64,000 nt of DNA from Croceimicrobium sp965656185 (GTDB lineage: Bacteria > Bacteroidota > Bacteroidia > Flavobacteriales > Schleiferiaceae), in the NCBI GenBank assembly GCA_965656185.1, contig CBFHJH010000005.1, forward strand, positions 62,001-126,000, given 5' to 3'. A program made the position numbers and the translations under genes. Numbering within the stretch: the stretch's first letter is position 1; each line of letters begins with the position of its first letter. This document shows, piece by piece, positions 1-8,546 of this stretch. Under the pieces are notes generated by a model. That model did not search any database. It saw nothing but the letters and a program-made list of their open reading frames with translations, and was not told the origin of the DNA.

Positions 1-1658
1 CTCAAAATTTAGGAAAAAACACCGGTGATGTGACCTTAAACGCCAACACTCCCAAGCCCCAAGTGCTGGATTCTCTGGGCGGCAATAATTACAGCGGCTC
101 GGTGCCAAACGACGATGATTTCGCCATAGGTCGAAACCAACAGATCCTCAGAGTACGTAATTCTACCATTGGCGCTTACGATTACAGCAAAGACAGTCTT
201 TTATTCGAGCTTACCCTTTTTCGCTTCTATCGTCCTCAGCAGTTTTTACCCGGCAGCAAATACGACCCTCGTGCTATTTACGATCCTTATAAGGATCGTT
301 TTATCGTGCTCTACCTAAGCGGAAACACTTGGGAGAACTCCAAGATCATTGTTGGCTTTTCGAAGAGCAATGACCTGGCCGATGGTTTCAATATTTACCA
401 ATTGGACGGAAACCCATTGAACGATAGCACTTGGAGCGACTATCCTCACATTACCATAAGTCGTGAAGATCTCTTTATCACGATGAACACTTTCTACAAT
501 GGTTCTACCAACAATAGTGGCTACGTACAGTCTACCATTCGACAGCTAGGTAAGCAAGCAGGTTATGATAGCACGGCCTTGACCGAACATTATTATTACA
601 ACCTAAAACACGGGAATCGCAATCTTTTCAACTGGACCGGCATGGATAGTGGCGGCGAGGAACTTTTACCCCCACCGACTTTATTTATCAGCAACCGGAA
701 TTTAGATAGCATTAACGACAGCATTTTCGTGGCCTCTATCGACGATATTGCCGCTGGTAACCCCCAGCTCAATTTAGATATTTACACTACCGAAACCCCA
801 TACGGACTTCCCCCTGAAGCGAGGCAAGCCAATGATCATAAGTTCGATTGTAATGACAGCCGCATCCAGGGAGGATTCTTAGAAAAAGGTCGGATTCAAT
901 TTGTGGGGAACACCATCACCTCTACTGGAAACTCGGGGATCTACCACGGGATAATCGATCTGCGTAATACCAATCGCTCCAATATTTACTTTAAGATCAT
1001 CAATATGGACCCTATCGATATAGGGTACCCCCAAGTTTCTTATACCGGGAAGTCTGGAGCCGAAATTGAGAGCATCATAAGCTTTAATCACACCGGTGAC
1101 AGTCTAAACGCGGGCTTCTCCTGCCTATTTTTTGATAATGACTCGAGCTATAGCCAGCGCCAGCAAATCGTAGAAGGGGGTGATTATATCGATATCATTA
1201 GCAGTGGCGGCAATCGCAAATATGAAAGATGGGGCGATTATACCGGCAACCAAAAAGCTTACGGGGACACTGGGGTAATTTGGGCGTCTGGCTACCAAGC
1301 TACCAATAATGGGCAACCCCTAACGGTGATCGCTAAATTGCGCAGTCCCAATTGGAACCAAGCTGCCCCCAGCGACGTGGGTTTAGAAGAGCAAGAAAGC
1401 AGCCTGATAAGTTTAGCACCAAATCCGGTATACCAGTGGTTCGAATTAGAGATCGAGCGCGAAGCGGAAGAAATTCTGACCTTTAGCTTATGGTCTGCCG
1501 ACGGGCGCCAGGACTATTTCCAAACTGAGGATCAAGCCTTTGCCGGAACCAATCGTTTCCGATTCCGCACCGATCGACTGCCAGCCGGGCTCTACCTATT
1601 GCAAGTGCGCGCTGCTTCTGGTGAAATGATCGCTCAGGAAAAGATCATTAAACGGTAG
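1..1658 (+). CDS. Secreted protein with T9SS C-terminal sorting domain, 5' end cut by window edge
   Basis: The frame is open from the first base of the window, so the N-terminus and any signal peptide lie outside. An in-frame GTG at position 30 exists, but nothing supports it as the start. The visible ~550 residues are rich in Asn, Asp and aromatic residues, as in extracellular Bacteroidota proteins. The last ~85 residues match a type A T9SS sorting domain: a LAPNPV motif, a central beta region and LPAGLYLLQV, ending in basic KIIKR. Such domains direct export through the type IX system and are then cleaved, often with surface attachment. The body has no catalytic motif that I recognise, so the role of the mature protein is unknown. 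It is followed by a GC-rich repeat patch rather than an obvious terminator. Confidence 0.85.
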   Translation, partial: QNLGKNTGDVTLNANTPKPQVLDSLGGNNYSGSVPNDDDFAIGRNQQILRVRNSTIGAYDYSKDSLLFELTLFRFYRPQQFLPGSKYDPRAIYDPYKDRFIVLYLSGNTWENSKIIVGFSKSNDLADGFNIYQLDGNPLNDSTWSDYPHITISREDLFITMNTFYNGSTNNSGYVQSTIRQLGKQAGYDSTALTEHYYYNLKHGNRNLFNWTGMDSGGEELLPPPTLFISNRNLDSINDSIFVASIDDIAAGNPQLNLDIYTTETPYGLPPEARQANDHKFDCNDSRIQGGFLEKGRIQFVGNTITSTGNSGIYHGIIDLRNTNRSNIYFKIINMDPIDIGYPQVSYTGKSGAEIESIISFNHTGDSLNAGFSCLFFDNDSSYSQRQQIVEGGDYIDIISSGGNRKYERWGDYTGNQKAYGDTGVIWASGYQATNNGQPLTVIAKLRSPNWNQAAPSDVGLEEQESSLISLAPNPVYQWFELEIEREAEEILTFSLWSADGRQDYFQTEDQAFAGTNRFRFRTDRLPAGLYLLQVRAASGEMIAQEKIIKR

Positions 1659-1680
1659 GAAGAGGAGATGTGAGACCGTG

Positions 1681-1851
1681 CCTACGCCTAAGCTTCGGCA
1701 GCCGGGGAACGCTGCGCTAACAGGGAGGCCCACCTACGCCAAAGCTACGGCAAGCAAGCTGGGGGAGCATGGGGGCTGGGCACGCTACGCTAGCATGGAG
1801 GCCCGCCTCCGCTAAAGTTTCGGGGAGCAAGCGGGGAGGCTTGGTGCTTAG
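1681..1851. repeat. GC-rich intergenic repeats, two tandem imperfect 73-bp units plus a half copy
   Basis: Two adjacent units (1706-1778 and 1779-1851) are offset by 73 bp. Their first 26 bases agree at 22 positions (1706-1731 against 1779-1804). A core of the form CCTACGCCAAAGCTACGGCA occurs at 1681-1700 (variant), 1733-1752 and, degenerate, at 1806-1823. The core is close to an inverted repeat (GCC-AAGCT-GGC), so each copy can fold. The patch is much richer in G than the flanking genes. Short open frames on both strands here follow the repeat and do not look like genes. It resembles dispersed intergenic palindromic repeats common in Bacteroidota, which is an inference from memory. Confidence 0.6.
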
Positions 1852-1934
1852 GACGCATAGGCCTGATTTCGGCTTTGACCTAGGCAAACCCCCGAACAAA
1901 GCGTTTTCGCTATGTAAGCTGCTCTACTCTCTCT

Positions 1935-3269
1935 TTACAGCTTCTCGGCTAGCTGTAGCATTTTCTGCTCTACTGCATCCGAATCCCAATTTTGGTGGAT
2001 ATCCGGCATAGCCATTATCTCGGCCATCAATTCATCTTGACGCTTGCCCAAGGCATGGGCATCAGAATAGCGTACTTCCGGTGAAAAGGTTACCAGCGAA
2101 TAAAGGGGAGTCCACTTTTCGGGGTATTTCTTCGAAAACTTAGCTTCGATCTTTTTCTGTAAAAGGAAATCTGGGTCACCCGTAAGGTCTCGCATCTCTA
2201 CAAAATTTCGCATCGCCAAGTCAGCGATCGCATCACCATCGGGCTTGCGTTCAATTTCATAGGCCTTTAAAAGTGCTGTCCAATCATCGCCGTACTCATC
2301 CATTAAACGGTCCAACACGAAACAATCTTCAAAACCAGAATTCATACCCTGACCATAAAAGGGAACAATGGCATGACTGGCGTCGCCGATCAAAGCCACC
2401 TTTCCGTTGCGAGTCCAAGGGAAACAGCGAATGATCACCAAAGAAGAGTCTGGGTTCTGTTCCCAGTCCTGATCGAAATTCGGCATCAAAGCCAAGGCAT
2501 CGGGAAACTGCTCTTCGAAGAAGGCTCGCGCTTTTTCTATACTGTTCAAACTTTCAAAAGAAGGGTCACCCTCATGCGGAAAAAATAAGGTACAGGTAAA
2601 GCTACCGTCTGGATTAGGCAGGGCAATTAGCATATAATTTCCTCTGGGCCAAATATGCAAGGCTTCTTTTTCCATTAAAAACTCCCCATTCTTAGCGGGA
2701 GGAATTTCCAATTCTTTGTAGCCATGTTCAATATACTGCTGAGAATAGCTAAAGCGATCGGTCTTCATCATGGCCCCGCGCACCGCACTAAAAGCGCCAT
2801 CAGCTCCAAATAGAAGGTCAGCTTTCGTCTTTTCATCACCAAATTGAGCGGTGGCCGTATCCAGGTCGATTCCCTGGCAAGGTGCTTCGAATTTGATCTT
2901 CACCCCATGTTTTTCGGCTTCCCCCATCAGGAGCATATTCAAGCCGGCCCGCGAAACCGAGTTAATCGCCTGACCTTCCTGTCCGTAAGGCTGATAGCTT
3001 AAGTTTCCGGCTTGGTCGTGCATTACCCGACGGTACATCGGAATGGCCATTTCCTTCAAGACCTTCTCATCTAAGCCTACTTTGGCCAAAGCCTGTAAAC
3101 CGCGGTCGCTCAAGGCCAAGTTGATCGACCGCCCCCCGTCGAGTTGGTTTAATCGTGCATCGGGGCGACGCTCATAGATCTTTACTTCATGTCCGCGCTT
3201 GGCCAAGTAAACTCCTAATAAAGAACCTACTAATCCCGCTCCAGCAATATTTATTTTTTTCTTTTCCAT
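1935..3269 (-). CDS. kmo: Kynurenine 3-monooxygenase
   Basis: FAD-dependent aromatic hydroxylase converting L-kynurenine to 3-hydroxykynurenine with NADPH and O2. The N-terminal Rossmann motif is GAGLVGSLLG, followed by the acidic end of the second strand (YERRPD). The DG motif is FGADGAFSAVR and the second FAD motif GDASHAIVPFYGQGMNSGFED. At 444 residues it is the usual length. The frame extends 18 codons upstream, but the ATG at 3269 is chosen because it begins MEKKKINIAGAG and lies 1 bp after the kynU stop. It is the distal gene of the kynU-kmo pair and is probably cotranscribed. Tryptophan dioxygenase and 3-hydroxyanthranilate dioxygenase are not in the window, so it is open whether this serves NAD synthesis or tryptophan breakdown. 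Confidence 0.95.
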   Translation of the reverse strand: MEKKKINIAGAGLVGSLLGVYLAKRGHEVKIYERRPDARLNQLDGGRSINLALSDRGLQALAKVGLDEKVLKEMAIPMYRRVMHDQAGNLSYQPYGQEGQAINSVSRAGLNMLLMGEAEKHGVKIKFEAPCQGIDLDTATAQFGDEKTKADLLFGADGAFSAVRGAMMKTDRFSYSQQYIEHGYKELEIPPAKNGEFLMEKEALHIWPRGNYMLIALPNPDGSFTCTLFFPHEGDPSFESLNSIEKARAFFEEQFPDALALMPNFDQDWEQNPDSSLVIIRCFPWTRNGKVALIGDASHAIVPFYGQGMNSGFEDCFVLDRLMDEYGDDWTALLKAYEIERKPDGDAIADLAMRNFVEMRDLTGDPDFLLQKKIEAKFSKKYPEKWTPLYSLVTFSPEVRYSDAHALGKRQDELMAEIMAMPDIHQNWDSDAVEQKMLQLAEKL

Positions 3270-3270
3270 C

Positions 3271-4545
3271 TTAAGCTTTAAGGTATTTTTCGAGCAATTG
3301 ACCGAATTGATAAACGTCCTCAAATGAATTATACAAAGGCACGGGAGCCAAGCGGATCACATCTGGCTCGCGCCAATCGGCAATCACTCCGGCTTCACTA
3401 AGTTGTTCGAAAACCGCTTTACCCTTACCAGGCACAGCGATAGATATTTGACAACCGCGACGCTCTGCTTCGGTGGGTGTGATGATTCGTACTTTCTGAC
3501 CTGAATTTTGCGCCGCGTCTTCAATAACCTGCTGTAAATAGCCAGTAAGCTTTAAGCTCTTGGCTCGCAAAGCTTCCAATCCAATCTGATCGAACAATTC
3601 TAGGGAAGCTAATAATGGCGCCATGGCCATTACCGGCGCATTACTCAGCTGCCAAGCTTCGGCGGTTGGAATAGGCACAAAGTTTTCGGGCATCTTAAAA
3701 CGATCCTCCTTGGCGTGACCCCACCAGCCTTCGAAACGGGGAATGTCTTTTTTAGCGTGATGCTTCTCGTGAATAAAAACACCTGAAACTCCACCTGGTC
3801 CACTATTTAAGTACTTATATCCACACCAAGCGGCAAAATCCGCTCCCCACTTATGTAGTTCTAAGGGAATATTTCCTGCCCCGTGCGCTAGATCCCATCC
3901 TACCATCGCTCCGGCGCGTTTTCCAGCATCGGTGATCCTGGCCATATCGAAAACTTGACCGGTGTAATAATTAACGCCTCCCAACATTACCAAAGCTAAT
4001 TCATCTTTATGCTCGTCGATAGCGGCAATAATGCGCTCTTCTTCAATTAACTCTGTTTCCGGATCGGGCTCGATCTCGATCAAACATTCGGCCGGATCCA
4101 ATCCGTGGAAACGCAATTGGCTCTTTAAGGCATATTGATCGCTCGGAAAAGCCTTTCCTTCACATAGGATCTTACAGCGCTTCCCTTCCGGGCGAAAGAA
4201 AGTCACCATTAAGAGATGTAAATTGGTGGTAAGTCCGTTCATGGCCACTACTTCCGATTCTTTAGCCCCAACGATCTTAGCCAAGGCAGCGGAAAAGTTT
4301 TCGTGATAGGATAACCACGGACGTTGCGCCTCTAGGTGTCCATCTACTCCCCAACGGGCCCAATCATCTAGTTCTTCGCTAATGATCTCTCGCGCTCGTT
4401 TTGGCTGCAGCCCCAAGGAGTTACCGGTAAAATACAAGACCTTTTGATCGTTATTCTTCGGGAATAGAAATTCCTCGCGATAAGAAGCCAAGGGATCAGC
4501 TTGATCGGCTGCTTTTGCTCCTTCTAAAGTATTGGGATAGGACAT
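3271..4545 (-). CDS. kynU: Kynureninase
   Basis: PLP enzyme (fold type I, aspartate aminotransferase superfamily) that splits kynurenine or 3-hydroxykynurenine into anthranilate or 3-hydroxyanthranilate plus alanine. It has 424 residues, the normal length. Visible signatures are the PLP-binding Asp in GWDLAHGAGN and the Schiff-base lysine in WCGYKYLNSGPGG, plus the substrate-site segment GWWGHAKEDRF. It sits directly upstream of kmo with a 1-bp gap, so the two consecutive pathway steps are coupled. A perfect TAAATTTG box on the minus strand (4572-4565) overlaps the stop of the upstream membrane gene and may give kynU-kmo its own promoter. Confidence 0.95.
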   Translation of the reverse strand: MSYPNTLEGAKAADQADPLASYREEFLFPKNNDQKVLYFTGNSLGLQPKRAREIISEELDDWARWGVDGHLEAQRPWLSYHENFSAALAKIVGAKESEVVAMNGLTTNLHLLMVTFFRPEGKRCKILCEGKAFPSDQYALKSQLRFHGLDPAECLIEIEPDPETELIEEERIIAAIDEHKDELALVMLGGVNYYTGQVFDMARITDAGKRAGAMVGWDLAHGAGNIPLELHKWGADFAAWCGYKYLNSGPGGVSGVFIHEKHHAKKDIPRFEGWWGHAKEDRFKMPENFVPIPTAEAWQLSNAPVMAMAPLLASLELFDQIGLEALRAKSLKLTGYLQQVIEDAAQNSGQKVRIITPTEAERRGCQISIAVPGKGKAVFEQLSEAGVIADWREPDVIRLAPVPLYNSFEDVYQFGQLLEKYLKA

Positions 4546-4564
4546 ATGCTTATTAATTGGGGGT

Positions 4565-4572
4565 CAAATTTA
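4565..4572 (-). promoter_or_regulatory. Candidate -7 box TAAATTTG upstream of kynU
   Basis: Exact match to the Bacteroidota -7 consensus TAnnTTTG on the minus strand, 19 bp before the kynU start and overlapping the stop codon of the UbiA-like gene. A TTG lies only 14 bp further upstream, shorter than the usual 17-23 bp spacing, so this is a moderate call for an internal promoter. Confidence 0.4.
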
Positions 4573-5427
4573 AAAATTGCGCATGGCAAGCTCGCTTAGA
4601 AAAAATATAAACAAGACAACAATGGGTATGGCCTCTATCCAAAAACTAATGTATTGGTCGGAACGGTTCTTATTGACCTGCCCAATTAACCACTGCCCGA
4701 TCTCTAAGCCCAAGACCCAAGCGATGGTATGGCTGAGTGATAAATTCCAAATGAAAAAAGAGAGTACTACCCACAATTGGTAAATCAAGACCATGAATTG
4801 CGCCAATTGCAGGGAGGCGCTCAAACCCAATTGCTGCGGCAGCGTTTTAAGTTGGGGGCGATCCAATTGCAAATCGCGCACATCGAAGGGAATGGTAAGA
4901 CCCGCTACCAAGAACATTCTTAAGATCACTTCCGCTGAAAAGCGAAAATCGACCATAGCCCCGCTTAATAAATGAGGTACAGCAAAAGTGAGCCAAGACC
5001 AGGCAAAAGCGATAAGTAGGAGCTTGAGCATAGGGATGCTGCGCAAGGAAGAAAAATATCGATTCGGATAAGGAAAAGCCAAGGGATAGAGAATAGCAAT
5101 CAAGAAACCCGGCGCCAAGGCGTAGGCTAAAGACCAAGTAAAGATCTGCTTCAAAAATGCCAGGGAAATTATTCCGGCCGAAAAGGTAATGATCAAGGCC
5201 ATGATCAGATTGTCGTTCCAGCCGATCTTTGGCTTATCCGGAAGCACCTCGCCCTGGATTAATTTAACCCAACGCATATAGCTGTAGGCCGCCGCGGTAC
5301 CAAAGAGCATAAACAAACTATAGAGGATGGCCTCGCCACTTAGGTAGTTAGGAAAACTTAAAAAAGATAAGACTGCAACCGCTAGTCCCACCCAAAGATT
5401 ACTCGCTATAATGACCCTTTGCAACAT
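4570..5427 (-). CDS. UbiA-like polytopic membrane protein
   Basis: 285 residues, almost entirely hydrophobic, with about eight predicted membrane spans. The segment PFDVRDLQLDRPQLKTLP near residue 180 resembles the second Asp-rich loop (DxxxD) of UbiA-type prenyltransferases. The first NDxxDxxxD loop is not clearly preserved, so catalysis cannot be assumed. Homologues in flavobacteria are usually labelled UbiA family or hypothetical membrane protein. It stands 24 bp upstream of kynU in the same direction and may share its transcript, but no functional link to kynurenine metabolism is evident. It starts at the ATG at 5427 and is divergent from gcvP. Confidence 0.6.
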   Translation of the reverse strand: MLQRVIIASNLWVGLAVAVLSFLSFPNYLSGEAILYSLFMLFGTAAAYSYMRWVKLIQGEVLPDKPKIGWNDNLIMALIITFSAGIISLAFLKQIFTWSLAYALAPGFLIAILYPLAFPYPNRYFSSLRSIPMLKLLLIAFAWSWLTFAVPHLLSGAMVDFRFSAEVILRMFLVAGLTIPFDVRDLQLDRPQLKTLPQQLGLSASLQLAQFMVLIYQLWVVLSFFIWNLSLSHTIAWVLGLEIGQWLIGQVNKNRSDQYISFWIEAIPIVVLFIFFLSELAMRNF

Positions 5428-5498
5428 CTTAAAATCGACGTCCTCTATATTGTTAAGAATAAGTGAATAATATCATATAGGAACTAAGGCGCTATACT

Positions 5499-5506
5499 TA
5501 CTTTTG
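5499..5506 (+). promoter_or_regulatory. Candidate -7 box TACTTTTG for gcvP
   Basis: Perfect TAnnTTTG match, 33 bp before the gcvP ATG in the divergent spacer 5428-5539. No good -33 TTG at 17-23 bp spacing was seen. Confidence 0.5.
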
Positions 5507-5539
5507 TTGCGAATATTGATAATTATTTTCACATAGGAT

Positions 5540-8416
5540 ATGAAGACAGATTCTTTTGCCTATCGCCACATTGGGCCGCGCGAGCATGATTTGGAAGAGA
5601 TGTTGAAAGTGGTAGGGGCAAGCTCCCTCGAAGAACTGATCTCGCAAACGGTCCCGGCCGGTATTCGTCTGCAGGAAGAAATGGACCTGGGCGAGCCCAT
5701 GACCGAAAACGAGTTCATTAATCATATTCGAGATCTGGCTCGTAAGAATAAGGTGTTTAAATCATACATCGGACTGGGCTACCACCCGACCATTTTACCG
5801 GGTGTTATTCAGCGTAATATTTTAGAAAACCCAGGTTGGTATACCGCCTACACCCCTTATCAAGCGGAGATCGCTCAAGGTCGTTTGGAAGCCTTACTGA
5901 ACTTCCAAACCATGGTAAGTGACCTAACCGGTTTACCTATTGCCAATTCTAGCTTACTAGATGAGGCCACCGCTGCTGCCGAGGCGATGAGTATGTTCTA
6001 CGGCGGTAGAAGTCGCGCTAAAAAGAAGGCCGGAGCCAATAAGTTCTTTGTTTCTTGGCACTGTATTCACCAAAATATAGAGTTGATCAAGACCCGTAGC
6101 GAACCGCTAGGTATCGAGTTGGTGATCGGGGATCACCGTGAGATCAATCTGAGCGAAGATTACTTCGGCGCCCTTTTACAATATCCTGCCGCCGATGGAG
6201 AGATCTTCGACTACAAAGAATTCATGACCGAAGCGGAAAAGAACGACGTTCAAGTTGCGGTAGCAGCCGACATCATGAGTCTTCTTTTACTGAGCCCTCC
6301 CGGGGAGTGGGGTGCAAAAGCAGTAGTGGGAACTACGCAACGTTTTGGTATTCCATTAGGTTTTGGCGGACCGCACGCTGCCTTCTTCTCCACCACCGAA
6401 GATTACAAGCGCTTGGTACCCGGACGTATTATCGGCCAAACCGTAGACCGTTCCGGAAAACGTGCCTTACGCATGGCGCTGCAAACTCGCGAGCAGCATA
6501 TTAGACGCGACAAGGCAACCTCCAATATTTGTACCGCCCAAGTTCTGTTAGCGGTAATGGCCGGAGCCTATGCTGCCTACCACGGACCAAAAGGCCTGCG
6601 CAATATTGCGAAGAAAATCCACTACCACACGGTTAGTTTAAGTGAAGGCTTAAACCGCTTAGGCTATACTCAAGTGAATGATAATTTCTTTGACACCTTA
6701 CGCATCGAGCTAGGTCAAGTAGACAAAGAAGAGATCCGCCGACGTGCCATCGAGCGGGAGATAAACCTACGTTATATCAGCGCTCATGAAGTAGGTATTA
6801 GCCTCAATGAGACGACCAATTTAGAAATGGTACACGACCTTCTAGAGATCTTCGCGGAAGCAAAAGAGGCCAGTGTTCCTAAATTGAAATTACTGGAAGT
6901 TGAAGTGATCCCGGAGCAATTGAAACGCAGCAGCGAGTACTTACAGCATCCGGTCTTCAATCTATACCACAGCGAAACGGAAATGATGCGCTATCTAAAA
7001 GCATTAGAGCGCAAAGACCTTTCCTTGAATCATTCAATGATCGCTCTTGGTAGTTGCACCATGAAATTAAATGCCGCTACCGAAATGCTACCTTTAAGCT
7101 GGCCTTTATGGGCGAATATCCACCCCTTCGCCCCTACCGATCAGACTTTAGGATACCGCGAGTTGATCGCCAATTTAGAAAGAGACCTGGCCGAGATCAC
7201 CGGTTTCCACTCCATGTCCATGCAACCCAACTCGGGAGCACAAGGAGAATATGCCGGATTAATGGTGATCCGCGCCTACCACCACAGTAGAGGTGAAGAT
7301 CATCGTAATATCACCTTAATCCCTAGTTCTGCCCACGGCACCAACCCTGCTTCGGCAGTGATGGCCGGTATGAAAGTAGTTGTGGTTAAGTGTGACGAGA
7401 AAGGAAACATCGACGTAGACGACCTTAAAGCAAAGGCCGAGCAGCACAGCGAACACCTTTCGGCCTTGATGATCACCTACCCCTCTACCCATGGGGTATT
7501 TGAAGAAAGAGTAAAGGAAATTACCCAGATCATACACGACAATGGTGGCCAAGTATATATGGATGGGGCCAATATGAATGCGCAGGTAGGACTCACCAGT
7601 CCCGGAGAAATTGGTGCTGACGTATGCCACCTCAACCTACACAAGACCTTTGCCATCCCCCACGGTGGTGGTGGCCCCGGCATGGGACCGATCGGTGTAG
7701 CCGAGCATTTAGCTCAGTTCTTACCCGGTCACCCCTTCGTTAAAACTGGCGGTAAACACCCGATCTCTCCAATTTCTGCCGCTCCTTTCGGCTCCGGATT
7801 GATCTTGATCATCAGCTATGGCTACATCAAAATGCTTGGAGCGCAAGGCCTAAAAGCGAGCACCGAGTATGCCATCTTGAATGCGAACTACTTAAAAGAA
7901 AGGCTACACGGCTCCTTTGAGGTACTGTATGCCAATGAAAAAAATAGGGCGGCGCATGAGATGATCATCGATTGCCGACCCTTTAAGAAGGAAGCCGGCG
8001 TGGAAGTTACCGATATTGCAAAGCGCCTAATGGACTACGGTTACCATGCGCCAACCGTAAGTTTCCCGGTAGCTGGTACGGTTATGATCGAACCCACAGA
8101 AAGTGAAAGCAAGGAAGAGTTGGATCGCTTTGTAGATGCCATGCACAGTATTCGCAAAGAAATACGCGCGATAGGCGAAGGTAAATTCGACGCGGAAAAC
8201 AATCCAGTGAAGAATTCGCCTCACACCTTAGAGCAACTTACCGCCAATGAGTGGGAATTGCCTTATGACCGTCAAACCGCGGCCTTCCCATTACCTTATT
8301 TACACAGCAATAAGTTTTGGCCTAGCGTTAGAAGGGTAGATGATGCCTATGGCGATCGTAATTTGGTTTGCACCTGTGAACCGATCGAAGCCTACTTGGA
8401 GCCCGAAGAGGCTTAA
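5540..8416 (+). CDS. gcvP: Glycine dehydrogenase (decarboxylating), glycine cleavage P-protein
   Basis: The PLP-dependent P-protein decarboxylates glycine and passes the aminomethyl group to the lipoyl H-protein in the cytoplasm. It has 958 residues, the length of the fused single-chain form. The N-terminal half begins with the typical RHIGPREHDLEEML segment. The C-terminal half carries the PLP-lysine motif NLHKTFAIPHGGGGPGMGP. Other conserved segments are GSCTMKLNAATEM and QPNSGAQGEYAGL. The T- and H-protein genes are not adjacent, which is common in Bacteroidota. It is a single-gene unit with its own promoter box at 5499 and a strong terminator at 8444. Confidence 0.98.
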   Translation: MKTDSFAYRHIGPREHDLEEMLKVVGASSLEELISQTVPAGIRLQEEMDLGEPMTENEFINHIRDLARKNKVFKSYIGLGYHPTILPGVIQRNILENPGWYTAYTPYQAEIAQGRLEALLNFQTMVSDLTGLPIANSSLLDEATAAAEAMSMFYGGRSRAKKKAGANKFFVSWHCIHQNIELIKTRSEPLGIELVIGDHREINLSEDYFGALLQYPAADGEIFDYKEFMTEAEKNDVQVAVAADIMSLLLLSPPGEWGAKAVVGTTQRFGIPLGFGGPHAAFFSTTEDYKRLVPGRIIGQTVDRSGKRALRMALQTREQHIRRDKATSNICTAQVLLAVMAGAYAAYHGPKGLRNIAKKIHYHTVSLSEGLNRLGYTQVNDNFFDTLRIELGQVDKEEIRRRAIEREINLRYISAHEVGISLNETTNLEMVHDLLEIFAEAKEASVPKLKLLEVEVIPEQLKRSSEYLQHPVFNLYHSETEMMRYLKALERKDLSLNHSMIALGSCTMKLNAATEMLPLSWPLWANIHPFAPTDQTLGYRELIANLERDLAEITGFHSMSMQPNSGAQGEYAGLMVIRAYHHSRGEDHRNITLIPSSAHGTNPASAVMAGMKVVVVKCDEKGNIDVDDLKAKAEQHSEHLSALMITYPSTHGVFEERVKEITQIIHDNGGQVYMDGANMNAQVGLTSPGEIGADVCHLNLHKTFAIPHGGGGPGMGPIGVAEHLAQFLPGHPFVKTGGKHPISPISAAPFGSGLILIISYGYIKMLGAQGLKASTEYAILNANYLKERLHGSFEVLYANEKNRAAHEMIIDCRPFKKEAGVEVTDIAKRLMDYGYHAPTVSFPVAGTVMIEPTESESKEELDRFVDAMHSIRKEIRAIGEGKFDAENNPVKNSPHTLEQLTANEWELPYDRQTAAFPLPYLHSNKFWPSVRRVDDAYGDRNLVCTCEPIEAYLEPEEA

Positions 8417-8443
8417 AATCTTTCAATTTCTAGCAAGAAAAGC

Positions 8444-8474
8444 AAAAGGAGGCCTTATTGAGCCTCCTTTTTTA
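8444..8474 (+). terminator. Rho-independent terminator after gcvP
   Basis: Ten-base-pair stem (8444-8453 with 8462-8471), 8-base loop and a T run. It lies 28 bp after the gcvP stop. Confidence 0.9.
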
Positions 8475-8504
8475 TTGTGTGCAAACAAAACTTTCCTATT
8501 TTTG
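8475..8504 (+). promoter_or_regulatory. Promoter of the first tandem T9SS protein (TTG-N19-TATTTTTG)
   Basis: A TTG at 8475-8477 and TATTTTTG at 8497-8504 are 19 bp apart, fitting the Bacteroidota housekeeping promoter TTG-N17-23-TAnnTTTG. The box ends 42 bp before the ATG at 8547, leaving an untranslated leader of about 38-40 nt. Confidence 0.7.
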
Positions 8505-8546
8505 TTAATCTAGTGTTAAAATCGAAATAACCCTTAATTAAAGAAC

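Noticed and set aside
1717..2011. Short open frames on both strands inside the GC-rich repeat patch
   Set aside because: They follow the repeat periodicity, overlap kmo or each other, and have no start context or homologous motif.
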